Part shown: in pieces, positions 37,872 to 50,950 of the stretch
How the letters are laid out: the number at the start of each line of letters is the position of its first letter
Position numbering within the stretch: the first letter of the stretch is position 1
NCBI GenBank assembly: GCA_021442155.1
Contig: CM038228.1
Span: 84,956,114 to 85,020,113, forward strand
Length of the DNA stretch: 64,000 nucleotides
Source of the DNA: Cymbidium sinense
Taxonomy: Eukaryota; Streptophyta; Magnoliopsida; Asparagales; Orchidaceae
Direction: 5' to 3'
Notes under the pieces: generated by a model
Seen by the model: the letters and a program-made list of their open reading frames with translations, nothing else
Database searches by the model: none
What the model was told of the DNA's origin: nothing
Translations under genes and position numbers: made by a program

Positions 37872-40800
37872 TGTGGTATTTATTTTTGAGATACGGGACA
37901 CCATGCAGATCTTAGGGGGGTACTTTTTGAAGTGATTGGGTACAAAATTAAGGGATGATGTACTATCTCAAAAGATAGAAATCACCTCCCTATAATGGAC
38001 TTATTCACCTAATAAGGACTCATAAGGTATGATGGGTCTTTAATATGCGAGATAATTCCCCACATGAAAAAAGTAGGTAGGGTTTATTTTAAGCGGGTTC
38101 ATTAAGTGCCCATGGAGGCAAGCCCCCATAGTTAATTACATTCTAAGGAATGAAATCCCTTAGGAATACTTTTGATTAATGTAAGAATTAAAGCCTCTAA
38201 TGATTTCAAGGCTAAGACTATCAAAGGATTATCTATTTTAGAAAAATAAATGTGATAGATCAAGGAGAAGACTTATTTTTGAAATCCAAAAGGAGAAAGT
38301 AAGAAATGCTCATGATACTAGGAAGCCTAGTGAGCATTCCAATCTATCATATAATTGGGCTTTATATATTTAAAATTGAAGAGGTGAAATTTATAAGATT
38401 TATTTGTTTGAGTTGAAATTTTATTATATTGCTAGGGCTTATAATCTATCAACACAAGATTATGAAAATGCCTAAGAGGTGAGGATTTATGCTTATAGTT
38501 CCAAAGGGAAATAACAACCTCAAATCCTAAATCTATGGAGCTTTGGCAAGGGCCAAAGCACGACCTGAATCTAAGGCAAAAGTGGGTATATAATTTACCT
38601 CCACAAGAGAGAGTAAACCATCCGACTACTGGACTTATTAGTGCTTGGAGTGGCAGCCAACTAACTCCTCCTATGCTTTAAATCCATATAGGCAAGTCAT
38701 ATTCTTTTGCAATATAGCTAGGTTATTATTATTTAGAAAATAAACTAAATCCTTAAAACCACTCCCTAAGAGACTAGAGCATGAGGGGTATGAGTAATGA
38801 CTTAATCTAATGCAAATTCTTATCAAATTTTATTTAATTTGGACTCTTTATTTTGACACAGCTATGGGGTTTTATATGCTTAAATGCATGAGAAGTTGAT
38901 TATGGGCAAATCAAAGAGAAAGAGGTGTTCTTCCATCATAGGCTCTCAAAGGTTAAACCCTTACTATCTTGCAAAGATGGAAGCCCTCCCTTAGCAAGAA
39001 TGAAATAAGATGATTATGCATGATATTAAACATATAACATCTAGCTAAGGGGTTGCTAAATATTTTATTATCTTGATTTAATGCCTATGGTTTTATATGA
39101 GGTTATGAGTTATTTTTGATGTTTAGTTTTGAGTTATTAGTTTAGGTAGAGAAATTAATTTTTATCATAGGAGCCTAATCGCATCCAGGCCACATATTAA
39201 ATCATCAATCATATAAGAAACTATAAAAGACATGCAGTTTCTAATGCATAAGGTAAATAAATCATCAAACAATTTTATACTATAAAAGAATAAAAGGCCA
39301 GTCGTCCATACATACACCAAAAGAAAAAAATGGGTAGCCGAGCTCTACCCTTATATAACCCAGACTTCAATAGAATAATTACAATTACATAAATGAACAA
39401 ATGCAATAGGTGTCTTCATTCTTCATATCTCCTCCATTTCTTCATTTGAGCTTGCTTTGGATATGCTTACTTCAAAGGCATCACGGGGCCTCCCAAGACA
39501 AAGCCTTCTAGACTTTGCTCATCCTAATCTCCTATATTGCTAATCCTAATTTCTAATACAAAATTACATTAAAAGAAGGAAAGTAAATCTAGCTACACCT
39601 GCAAAATAAGTGTTAGCTAAATACACCATACAACCCAAGCAATTATATGAATAATTTGGACTTAGCACCCACATGGGTAACCAAGCCCACTGTCCTAATG
39701 TGGGTTATTCTTAGGGGCTAAACGCATAATAAAACATTTAATTTTTTTTTACTGATCCCTTAAGCTAACCCCCAAAAATATGATTAAAGGCTAATAATCA
39801 GTCTCTGAAACATACACCCTAACATCGGTCTAAAATATTACATCACAAAACAAAACAAAATATTATACATACAATCAATACATACTAGAATTCTAGTGGT
39901 GACTATTATTCTAGTGTGTGAAAGAGGCTTGTGTGCAAGACTTTACTAGGCTTCTTTAGTTTAAGTTTCAATTTGGAGTTTGAATTTGTTTAAATTTTAC
40001 CTTTGGGTGATTTTAATTTAAATAATTCAATGATTTATTTTTTTTATTTTTATTTCACTTTTATTTGGTTAAAGTGATGTTTAAGTTTTTAAGAATGATG
40101 AGTAGAATGAATTCTATTTGTAGACGAAACTCACCATATTCTACATCCTAACTCCTACAGAGTCTAACTAAGGTCCTTAAGTATCTTAATTAGCCCATTT
40201 GAATTCATGCAATTTATTTGATTTGATTTGATTTAGATTTTAGAAATTGAGTTTATTTAATCTTCGTGTATTTGATTGATTAAATTTGGATTAAATGTGT
40301 TGATTTAATTAAATTTAGATAATTCAATATCCTCAATATCTAATGAAGTTTAAGTTCATTTAAATCTATGTATTTTTAAATTATTAATTTTATGTTAGAT
40401 GTTTTGATTTAATTAATATTTCAATAATTCAATATCCTTTAATTCAATATTTAGTTTTTTCCCTTAGGTTTTAATTTAATTTCTTAATTTCATATGATTA
40501 ATATCATTTCGATGTTGTTTAAATTCATTAATTTTATTATTCCATTTAAGTTTGATTTATACTGGTGAATGTATTTTAACTTACTTATGATTTATTTGAA
40601 GTCTAATGTATTCTTTTATTTGAATTTCAATTAAGGGTTTAACTTATTGAATTTAGCCGCTTAATTTATGCATAGATTTTCTCTTCAGTTTGATGATTAA
40701 TCTCTTATCTTAATTTAATAAGTTTGTTTTAATTAAGTTTTATTTTTGTTTAACTTATTTTTATATTACTTCAAATTAAGAGTTATTGGATATGATTTAA

Positions 40801-43800
40801 TAACTTTAGAGTTTATATTTAATTTTATGTTTATTTGATTTGATTATGATTTATTTATTTATAGTTGATTGGATAAAATGAATGAAAGTTTGTTTTGATT
40901 TTAATTGAGTTTGATTATTTATGATTAGAATTTCATTTTAATTTCATTCATTTATCATGTTTATTAGATTTTTAGTTTATGTTTTGATTTTAACATTTTA
41001 ATAATTAATTGTTTATCTTATTTAGGTAGGTTGAATTAGATTTAATTTGATCATGTATTAAATTGATGAGAGTCTTTCTTTATTTGATTTAATTTGATTT
41101 GATTAGCTTTATTAATCTATAGGTTTGCTTAGGTTGATATGATTATATAATTAGTTAATTTAGAAGTGTGTTTAGGTTAATTATTAAATTAAATAAAGAT
41201 TTATTTAATTTTTTGATTTCATATTTATTTAGGTTAATGATGTAATTAATGACCTAATGATTTAGATTTAATTTAGGATTTGGTTGGCATTTAATTGTAA
41301 TTTAATTATGTTCAAATTTATGTTTGATTAAGCTTAAGTTTAATATGATTAATTTGATTAACTTAATTAGCTTACTTGAGGGGTGTGATTAATTATTAAA
41401 TTTAATTAGGGGTTTAATTTAAGCTTAATTTAAGAGTTAATTTTAATGTAATTTAATTAAGTTAATTTGATTCATTAAGATGATGGATTGATTCATTAAG
41501 TTTGCATTAATTAGATGTTTGATTAATTTGGTTTGATTAAAAATAATTAAAATTTTGAATTATTAGATTAATTAAAAATTTGTTTATAAATTAATGACTT
41601 AATTTCCCACATGTGAATGGTTTGGTTTAATAAGTTTAATTAAGTGTTTGATTAGATTAAGTGAGTTAATTATTTATTTTTATTTAAGTTAAACTTAATT
41701 ATTCATAATTATAGTTAAGTTTGATTTCATTCATTATGTTCATTAAATTTCATATAATGCTTTAATTATGAATTTATATTTGATTTAATTGTTAGGTTTA
41801 TGTATTAATGGCAAATTAATTATCTTATTCCAAATGGATGTGATTTAATCATATGTTAATTAAGTTTACTTGAACTTTATTTAGTTTAATTTGATTAATA
41901 TTAAATGATCATGTTGAATTGATTTATTAATCAATTTAATTTTTAGTTTATTTGATGATTAGTCAATGCTCAATTAGTTTTAATTTGTTAAGTAGTTTCA
42001 TATAATCAATATTTAATACTCGGTGTTGGTTTAACAAGATTAGTTTGATTTTATATTAAAGTTTCATTGATTTATTTAATTATGAGTTCAATTTAAAAAT
42101 CTAATCATTTAATTGAATTTCATTAACTCAATTAAGTTCAATTATGTTTAAATTTAATTTCATTTGAGGGATACATGATATTTTTTTGATTTAAGGTTTG
42201 ATTACCAATCATTTGGGTATTACATCATTTCTAATTTTGATTTGATATTTAAATTACTTTTAAATTATATTTTAATTAATTCCTTAATTGATTAAGCTTT
42301 AATCTTAAGTGTTTGATTGGGGATCATTAGGATTCAAAAAATCAAATTATTTTTTTAAGAGTCCTAGATGTCAATTGAAGTGATTTAAGTTATTTTGTAA
42401 TTTGTTTTGTAATTTTGTGGATTTTTATTTTGTTTATTTTATTAAAATGAACAATCTGAATTTCAAAATTTAATTTCTCCCAATCTAAAAGTCCTTTTTA
42501 TTTGATATTTTTATAATAAGTGTGTTTTAACTTTAATTTCAATCTCTAAAATTTCCAACTCAATCTGACTTGCATTTTTAGACTAATTAATGAAATTTAA
42601 TTTTCACTAAAACCTAAATTAAGCTAAAACCATTCAACGAAATTTAAAGATTTTTGGTTTTTTGGATTCCTTTCGGAAAGATAAATCAAATGAGCCCTTA
42701 TTTTTAATTTTTTATTAAGTATTTTATTTTTTTGTCAAAGTTTCAGGCAACTTAAATAATTTTTAAAATAAAAAATAGGCGTTTTTCTTGCTTAACCTAG
42801 TTAGCACCACATAGGCGCTGACGGGGCAACGTGGTGTCATGTGGTACCATCGATTTGGGCGCTTTGTTATCGTGGCATACGCGCACGCGTGATTGGCTGT
42901 GCGGTACCATATGTAGATGAGAAGAAAAGGGATAGGGATTGTTCGATCCGATTGGCGGTGATCGATCCGTGTGATCGGACCACGGATCCTGTCAATGTCG
43001 CGGTCACGCTGTCAGATTGAAGCCGCGATCCACGGTCGAACTATGCGATCACGATCTGATCGATCCACGAATAGCGGATCGGATGGTTTGAAAATCGTGG
43101 ATGAACAATAATTTCTAGCTATTTTCATGATTTTGAACCAAATTTCATCCTATTGGGCTCAATTTCATGACGATCTTCACCGAAAATTTTTTTGATTCGC
43201 ATGGGGATGATGTAAAATGAAAAATGAGAGGGTAATCTAAAGAAATTTTCTAAAATTGTGCATACATTGCCACAAAAAAAGCTCCTTAATACTGGCTAAA
43301 GTTTGATGAAATTACCTCATCGAGGATGGTTTCCAATGGCGGTGATGATTGGAGCATGCTCTTGAGTGGAGGAAGAAGCCTTGGAATGAGCCTAAACTTT
43401 CGCCTTCACTTTGGAATGATGTATACTTCAATTGTCACCACTTCATCGCCAAAAATTCACTCAGTTTTGATATTTTTAGCTCAAGAGAAGTGGGGAAGTG
43501 GTTGTTGGTTGCTTTAGGAGCTCTAAGAGACTCTCTAATACCAAAATTAGATCCCTTTTCTACCTCTATCCTCTCTCTTTTAATGGTGGCCATAATTTTC
43601 CATTAAGGGGTGATGGGAAGGTGGTTGGGTGGTGATGGCTGATTAGAAACTTTAGATTTAGCTCCCAAAGTCTTCCTTTGTTGCCATAGGATTAGCTCCA
43701 TTGAATGCAAGTGTTGGGGAGGAGTTGAATGAATGTGATGGGGAGAATTAAATGAGGTTGGGTGGAATCCTATGTGGGGGAGGATCCATGAGGGATTTAA

Positions 43801-45957
43801 TTGGGTTGGGATGATTTTGGACTGATCCCAAATGAGTTTGGGTCGGGTTTGATCAGCCCCTAATGGGTCCTGACTTGATTTCAAGGGATTTGGCACAATT
43901 TGGGTCATATGGGTCACATTGGGTCATATTGGGTTAGGTTGACCAATTGATCAAATTGGATCAAACCAAGGCTTATGTTAGGTTCAAATGATGATTTGAA
44001 GTGTTTAGTATGATCAATTTGATTTAATTTGGCTTAGGATTGATTTTGACTCATTTGGAATCAAATGGGCCAAATGGGTCATGTTGATCAATTTGACCAA
44101 AATTAGCTAAATTAGCTTGGGTTATGGGTTGATTCATGTTCAATTGACTATTTGAAGATGAACGTAGCCTTTGGTTTGAATCAATTTAGATTTAAATTGA
44201 ATTTCCTTTAGGTCAATTTACGATAAGTTGGGTCAAGTTGACCAATTGGTCAAGTTAGGATCAATTATGACTTTGGTCAAGTTTAATAATCAATTTAGGA
44301 TGGACTTGAGCCATTGGTTCTAATCAATTTGGGTTAGATTGAGATTTGACCCATTTTGGCTTTTTAGGCCAATTTGGGTCAACTTGGGTTAAATGGTCAA
44401 TTGGACTTGGTTTGGCTCAATTGAAAGTTTAGTTATGTTCAATCATTGATTATTAGTGTGTTTGGATCAATGGTTTCAATCAATTTGGTATATCATGGGT
44501 TTTGGCTAGTTTAAGTTTCATTTGGGCTAAAGGTTAACTTGGTCAAAGGACCAAATTGACTCGGTTTGACCCAATTGATTGCAATTAATCATCCTAGGGT
44601 GATCAACAATCATGGTGGAAGATTATGGTGAGTTTGGTTCAATCTAATTTGGGTTGGATTGGAAGTTGGCTGAAATGGGTCCTTTAGGTCAAGGTCAAGT
44701 GGACCTAAGTTGGTCAATTGGTTTGGTTTTGACTTGATTTAGGTTTAGTGGGACTTATATGTGAGCCTAAGATTGAAATATAAATCCAACTATAATCAAT
44801 TTGGAGTCCAATAGGTTTTGGATCAATAGAAAGTTTCAAGTAAAAAGGGATAAGTTAGGCTTGACTTGGTCAAATGACCAAATTGACTTGGTTTGACCTG
44901 ATTAATTACAATTGATCATCCTAGGGTGATCAACAATCATGGTGAAAGTTTTTGGTTTGGTTGATCCAATTTGTGGATTGGAAGTTAGCTCAAAGTTTAT
45001 TGATTTAGTAGACTTAAGTTAGTCAATTGGTTTGGTTTTGGCTTGATTTAGGTTTAATGGGACTTATATGTGATTTGAAATATAAATCAACACAATCAAT
45101 TTAGAGTCCAATAGATTTTGGCTCATTGAAAGTTTCAAATCAAAGGGCTAAGTTGAACGACTTGGGTTGACTTGAATTTGGTTTGATAATTATAGGTTTC
45201 ATTTATATTTGGATGATGATTGAAATGATTGATTCAAGAGAAAATCCATTGGTTTTGACTTGATTTGGATGGAAGTTAAAAGTCCAAAGAATTGGCTCAA
45301 GCTTAGGTGGGTTTGGTGATTTTGGATATAGTTTTGGTCATTTGAATTTGGATTTCATTTATATTTGTGAAAATAAATGAAGGAATAATTGATTTATAAG
45401 AAAATTGATTGAGTTTGTATTGGTGTATAGGCTAATTTGATTAAGCACATAGGGGTGGGTCCATCTAGCTTAAAAGGGGTTTTGGTTCTGTTTGATTTAG
45501 TTTTGACCATTTGGATATGAATTTCTTTTATATTTATGAATATAAATGAAGGAATTAATTTATAAAGAAATCAATGAATTATTTGATTTAAAGTTTTATT
45601 TTATGAAGGTGGTTCATATGGCTTATGAAGGGTCTTAGGATTTGAATTTGATTTTGGGTTTCAATCATTCGGAGTCAAATTTGAATTTGAATTTGAATTT
45701 GAGGTTAGGTTTGAGATTTAAATTTTAGTTTGATTTGAGAAGGTATATATGGATTGGGTTTAAAATAGATGGGTGATTTCCTTAAGTAGGCATGATAATC
45801 ATGATTCCTTCTAAGTCTAGGCTTAGGTTAAGTGTTCACTAATCACTAAAGTGTCTTATGACTAAGAGCTCTTGGTTTAGAAGAGTCCTAAGTCTAAGAA
45901 GAAGGTTGAGTTCACTCCAAAGTGAGGTCAACAGGACCCCATAGGTGTGGTGTGACA
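37872..45957 (-). repeat. 3' LTR of element D (8.1 kb)
   Basis: Read on the - strand this LTR begins near 45957 (TGTCACACC, then TTGACCTCACTTTGGAG at about 45932) and ends AAATACCACA at 37872. Landmarks match LTRs A-C in reverse: the start block (45830-45930), W-box-rich zone (43900-45100), GC/CpG-rich patch (42790-43910), TTATATAACCCAG and GGTAGAGC (39330-39360), and CATGCAGATCTTAGGGGG (37902). It is about 0.9 kb longer than A and C. The 39880-42780 part is a T-rich low-complexity stretch in which I did not find the sub-repeat core. The first 19 bp and last 1.9 kb also match the truncated 5' LTR at 59586-61486. Open frames at 43326-43917 are not conserved. Confidence 0.8.
42790..43090. promoter_or_regulatory. 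CpG-dense patch inside the D LTR
   Basis: About 20 CpG sites in the 150 bp from 42940 to 43090, rich in CGATCC/GGATCG words, preceded by ACGCGCACGCGTGATTGGC (an ATTGG inverted CCAAT box, 42880-42898). The surrounding 10 kb has almost no CpG. The same relative location in LTR A (14090-14350) is also CpG-richer and holds CACGTG at 14341. It could be the promoter-proximal part of the LTR; inference only. Confidence 0.45.
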
Positions 45958-46059
45958 GGCACACCATATTGGCGTTGATCAAAATGATCCACAACATCGA
46001 GAAGATTGCAAACACTAACAAAAATGATCTATGCCTAGACTTGAGAGGTAGATAAAATT

Positions 46060-48700
46060 AAAATCTTAGTGCGATACAACTCTCTTTATCTTGGCATAAG
46101 AGAGAGCCATAAGAATCCTCAGATTGAGTATATGAACCTTTAGAGCGGTTCAAGTTATCTGCTGAAGGATAAGAATTTGTTTGGATTGTGGATACGATTA
46201 GTTTGGGTGTGTATCCATTGGGGATAAGAATCTATAATCCGATGGGGATCAAGATGGAATTGATTTTAATTTGTTTTATTTTAATTGATGTGGAGGCATA
46301 TCCACTAGGGATATGTGCTCGAATCCACTAGAGATTGGAAATAAGAACCTTCAACTAGGAAAGTAGGTTCGGGCTATTCCCTGGGGATAAGGATTTGATT
46401 AGATTTGTTTGATTTATTTGATTAGACTTCACTAGGGAGATTGGTTTAATTTATGTTACTCCTTGGGGAGAAGGGTTCTAGGTGAGGAATATCCGGGATG
46501 TATACTCTTTGTTAATTTAGATCTAAGCTCCACTAGGGAGGCTAATTTGATTTGTGCCTCACTGGGGAGAAATTTGGTTTGTCCGATATGTTTAATTTGA
46601 CTCCATTGGGGAGGTTAGTTGTGAATTTATTTTGTTATGGACCCTGTCGGTGTGCAATGGACACACTAAGAAGGAGCCACAGGGGCCTTGGCCTGTCTTA
46701 GCTTTATATGTCCAAAGGGGTAGTCTACTTGCCATAAGGTAGGACTATCCGACCTAAGGGTTGCAGCAGTTGTGATCTAGGAAGAAGGCATGGCAGACTT
46801 ACATCTTCAAAAGGAGGAAGTCACTGGGGTGATCTGTTGGATGGATAACACATCGAACCCTACCTAAGGCGACTATTGGGTGAGCGCTGCTGGGGGTCTT
46901 ACCTCAACTCAAGAGTTATCCTGATGATTAATTTGATTTTAATTTCATTTGACTTGATGTGATTAGATTTAATTCAATTTGATGTGTTATGTTATGGACC
47001 CTGTTGGCGTGCGATGCACCCACTGAGAATGGGCTATGTTAGCCTTGACCTATCTCAGATTTATAAATCTAAAGGGATAGTCTACCGACCAAGGTAGGAC
47101 TATCTGCCTAAGGGTTGCCTTTTGTTATGCAATATACTAAGAAAGCGTAGACTTTCATTTTCCAAAGTAGGATCCCATCGGGTGATCACGATAACATAGA
47201 ATCAACCCGACCTAGGGTGACTATTTGAGTGAATACTGTTGTTGACTCATATTGACTCAATAATAGTGAGAATTAATTTAATTTAAGATGGACCCTATCA
47301 GTGTACGATGGATCTACTAAGAAGGAGCTAATAACAGCTTAGACCTATCTTAAATTTACAAATCCAAAGAGATAATCTACCGGCCGTGAGGTAGAGCTAA
47401 CCAACCTAAGGGGTGCCTTTCGATGTGCAATGGTCAAGTCAGGAAGAATGTTTGTAGACTTATAACTTCCTAAACAAGGAACCACTAGGGTGATCGGTTG
47501 ATAATGCAATAAATCAAACAACAGGCCCGTCGGTTTGCGATCATCGGAAAGAATGCATAATATACTTATATATCGCAAGGATGGCCGGGGTGAACTGGTG
47601 GCACAAGTCAATCGACTAAGTGACTAATGAGAGAGTGTCGACAGGGACTTATCTCAACTCAAAGTTATTGACAATTCTATATGGAGTTTTGCGACACCTA
47701 AAGATAGGATGCTTGGAAAGGTACCACAGGGGTTTTCCTCCTAATCCACAAGAATATATATTTTGTTTATATGTTTTGCGTGGACCTGTTGGTGTCGAGG
47801 GACCACTGAGAAGGAGCTTATATTAGCCTAGTCCTATCTCAGACTTATTGGACTAGAGAATCTACATATCCTGAACAAATTCTCCAACCATAGGGGTGGC
47901 TACTAGGAAGGGGGGACTGTCCAATCCAAAAGTAACCCGGGTAGTGTCTAAATGGGGTCACTAAGGACGTGATTCAAATAGAGTGCCCATAAGGGAGATG
48001 CCACTAGGGGATTTTTCTAAGACCCTATGGCTTTAGGTATGGTGGCTAACTTTGGAGAAAGCGAGGTATCCAGGGTGGGTCAGTCACATGGTGATGCATA
48101 ACCTAAGGCCCATGGGCGATGATCAACCTAGAAGAAGGCTTGTAGACTTACATCTCTCTAATGGAAATGATCATCGATAGTCTGGTCGGAGGGATGCTAT
48201 CGACTAGAACTAAGTGGGGAGTCTGTAAGGACTAAACCAGCTTGTAGTCGGAGGTAAGGTGCCAGGGACTTATCCTAAACCTCAAATATACTCGACCTAG
48301 TTAGTGCATGATGGCTAGTTCAAGAAAGCATGTGGCTTACATCCTCTTAAACAAAGTCAACATGGGAGTAGTTTTAGCGCAGAAGACTACCAATCTAACA
48401 AGGCACTCATCGATTTGTAATGGTCAAGTTAGGAAGAAATCTTGTAGACTTACATCCGCTATACAAGTAACCACTAGGGTGACACACTAGCAAGGTAGCA
48501 TGCCAGCCTGACCTAAAGCAGCTAATGAGTGAGTGCCACAAGGGGCTTTGTCCAACATCAAAATAGCCCGAGATAAAAGATATATGTTTATTTTATATGT
48601 GGTTGTGTGTAGTTTGTGTTGGTGTTGTATTACTAAAGATAGGATGCCGCTTGGGTTCCTTACACCTATATAAACACATCATGGCTAATTCGTAAGCAAA
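46060..48700 (-). repeat. 3' UTR tandem repeats of element D
   Basis: Between the integrase end and the 3' LTR lies 2.6 kb of degenerate tandem repeats with units of about 300 bp or more. Repeated landmarks on the + strand: GGACCCTGTCGGTGTGC (46646), GGACCCTGTTGGCGTGC (46996), GGACCCTATCAGTGTACG (47291) and GGACCTGTTGGTGTCGAGG (47781). Each is followed by ACTGAGAAGGAGC, CCTATCTCAGA, GGGATAGTCTACC, AAGGTAGGACTATC and CTAAGGGTTGCC. A different short repeat (CACTAGGGAG/GGTTAGTTTG) fills 46370-46620. Tandem repeats in this position are characteristic of Ogre-like elements. Non-coding. Confidence 0.75.
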
Positions 48701-48789
48701 GATATTCCTCAACACAGAAGAGATAGAATTTGAGATGAAAGAAATTTTATTGATAATTGATTTGAAATAAGATTTATGGATAATATTTT

Positions 48790-49830
48790 TTTAGGTAGAG
48801 CCTATTAATTGAAAGCATAGGGCACTTTCCATTACAATTTATAACCTAATAAGATCCTCATTGGTAGGCCTTCTCTATGGTAAAAGGGTCTTTCCAAGTA
48901 GGTTCAAACTTGCCTCCCATTTTTTGACAGAAAATAATTAATCTTCTTAGAACTAAAACAAGCTCTCCTACTTAAAAAGCTCTAGGACGGGCTAACTTGT
49001 TATGAGCTTAAATCATTTTAGCTTTTTACGAATTGAGATTTTAGCATTCTTAAAGGAGTCTCCCCTCTAAACCTTCAAGCTCTTTTAACTGCAACTTAGT
49101 GTTCTATTCCGTTGTGATCTTACTACCAACAGCTATCCTTAAGGATGAGAGTTGGACTTCTAATGGTAGAAGCACGACCCATACACTAAGAAGAATGGGG
49201 TATATTGAGTTGGAGTTCATGTGATACGGTAAGCCCATGCTTCAATTGCTCATGCCACATCATTTGTTATCATCAGTCTTTTTTTGTGTTTGATGAGAGT
49301 TTATTGAAGGCTTGCTAAGCCATTTTCCTTGGGTAGTAGATGGTATATATCTCCATCTATGTGTCTTGAAAAGCTATTGATTTTAGTGCTCTTGAATGCG
49401 TACCATTATCATATATAATTCATCAGGCACCCAATATACGATATGGTTCTTGAAAATTGGAGCACATCGAGTTGTGACCTCTAAGTGGGTTTTGCCACAC
49501 TTGGAAAAGTAGTCGGTGGTGGCTAGAATGAACCGATGACCCTTTGGAAGAAGGAGGATCAATGGACCCACTATGTCGTACCCCAACACTCAAATGGCCA
49601 TGAGGCCAATGTAGGATGTAGAATTGGGTGGTTGATGTAGGACCACAGTGTACGACATTGGTGGCATCTTTAGCTACGTCCATGATTGTGATTGAAGGCG
49701 GTAGTATCTAGTCTCTTGATCTTGGCTTTCATCTTCGGACCGGATTGATGTGCTCCACATAAACCTGAGTGTACCTCGATCATGATCCTACGGGCTTCAT
49801 GTTTGTCCAAACAACATAACCACATATGAT
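48790..49830 (-). pseudogene. Integrase domain of element D (degraded)
   Basis: Read on the - strand in several frames. The zinc-binding HHCC module is visible: EVHSGLCGAHQSG (about 49745-49790) and CHQC (49655-49666). The catalytic core follows: YDIVGPL, KGHRFILATTDYFSK (49500-49580), then YDNGTHSRALKS after a frameshift (about 49390-49420), then YYPRKMA-stop-QAFNK, where the conserved catalytic Glu of GQAE has become a stop. A C-terminal KMGGKFEPTWKDPFTIEKAY (about 48870-48930) is the GPF-type module. Integrase would insert the cDNA into the host genome. At least five stops and one shift make it inactive. Its position after RNase H defines Ty3/gypsy order. Confidence 0.8.
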
Positions 49831-50104
49831 TGAAGGACTATCGGTATAAGGTTCCATCCACGAGAGTGTAGAAAAGAGCTCTTTATTTCACCTAATGTGC
49901 TAGTGACCTCTCTTGAGGTAGTTTGCCCATATTTAGATAATCCATGAATGGTTACCTCCAATCTGGCTCTTCATCCTTTTTGGTAATGGTAACCTCCCCT
50001 TCAAGAGAGAATCTCTCGATGAGTTTAACATCAACAAGGGATAGGACTTGTCTATTTTGGGCCCTTATTAGTATGGACTCATATTTGAGACATGCCAACT
50101 CCTT

Positions 50105-50515
50105 GGCAAGCTTGACTAATGCATTTGCTACTGCATTCTCTCATCATGGAATCTTATAAATGCTAACCTCTAGGATTTGGGCTAATAGCTCCATTGTGTA
50201 CTTATGGTAGTGATGGAGCTTAGGCTTTAGAACCTTGGAAGACCCAGCTATTTAGCTGATAACTAATTGAGAATCCCCAAAGATATTGATATTCTGGATG
50301 CATACTGTAATGACTAACTCTAGATCGGCAATCAATGCTTCATATTCAGCTTTGTTGTTGGTACATATATTGGATATATGATATGAGAATCTCATCATAT
50401 CACAGTCTGGTGTTAGGAGAACTATTCCTACCCCTTGCTTTTCCTGGAAGAGTATATTGTGATTCTTCTCCCTTTTGAAAGGAAGTCGCGCCATCAAAAT
50501 ACTTCTCCCAGTGAT
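50105..50515 (-). pseudogene. Second (archaeal-type) RNase H of element D
   Basis: The first motif YFDGAT is found just upstream (about 50485-50505) in a different frame from the main body at 50252-50497, which reads GVGIVLLTPD, NNKAEYEALIADLEL and FGDSQLVIS. A further piece (about 50120-50150) reads ENAVANALVKLAKELA, the usual C-terminal end. The Asp, Glu and Asp positions of the RNase H fold are visible, but the frame is broken. A second RNase H of this type after the retroviral-type one is a marker of the Tat clade (including Ogre) of plant Ty3/gypsy elements. Confidence 0.75.
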
Positions 50516-50699
50516 GAATGTTAGTTTCTCCTAAGTTTATAATTTGTTCATCAGGGAGGTTATCACTAAGCGGAGAATTGGCAGGAAGTGGGTGTGCTGC
50601 TAAAAAATCTGCTAGCGCTTATCCTTTCACCGCACAAAGGGGGTACGAATGTGATGTAAAACTATGATAAAATCATGGACCAACACACCAACCATCCAG

Positions 50700-50950
50700 A
50701 TAACGTCGGCCGTGTCATGAGTATTTCATTGGATTGATCATAGAGATCAAGTTCACCTTATGAGAAAGCATATAATGTCGTAGCTTTTGGGATGCAAAGA
50801 TTAAAGCTAGGAAGTGCTTTTCAATAGGTGGATAGTTTGCCTCAGTAGGGATTAGATGATGATTGAGATAATATAGAGCATTCTCCTTCCCTTCGTCATT
50901 GGTTTGAGCCAACAAAGCACCAAGGGAGTCATCTAATGCAATAATATATA
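50700..50950 (-). pseudogene. Ty3-type RNase H of element D
   Basis: Reads ALDDSLGALLAQ then NALYYLNHHLIPTEANYPP, IEKHFLALIFASQKLRHYM and HKVNLISMINPMKYS on the - strand, the standard RNase H segment following reverse transcriptase. It is continuous for 66 codons. It would degrade the RNA strand during cDNA synthesis. The tether to the second RNase H (50515-50700) is hard to read. Confidence 0.75.

Noticed and set aside
43326..43917. Open frames of 85-104 codons in LTR D as a possible captured host gene
   Set aside because: Low-complexity peptides, overlapping on both strands, with no start context and no domain; the segment lies in the GC-richer patch common to all LTRs.
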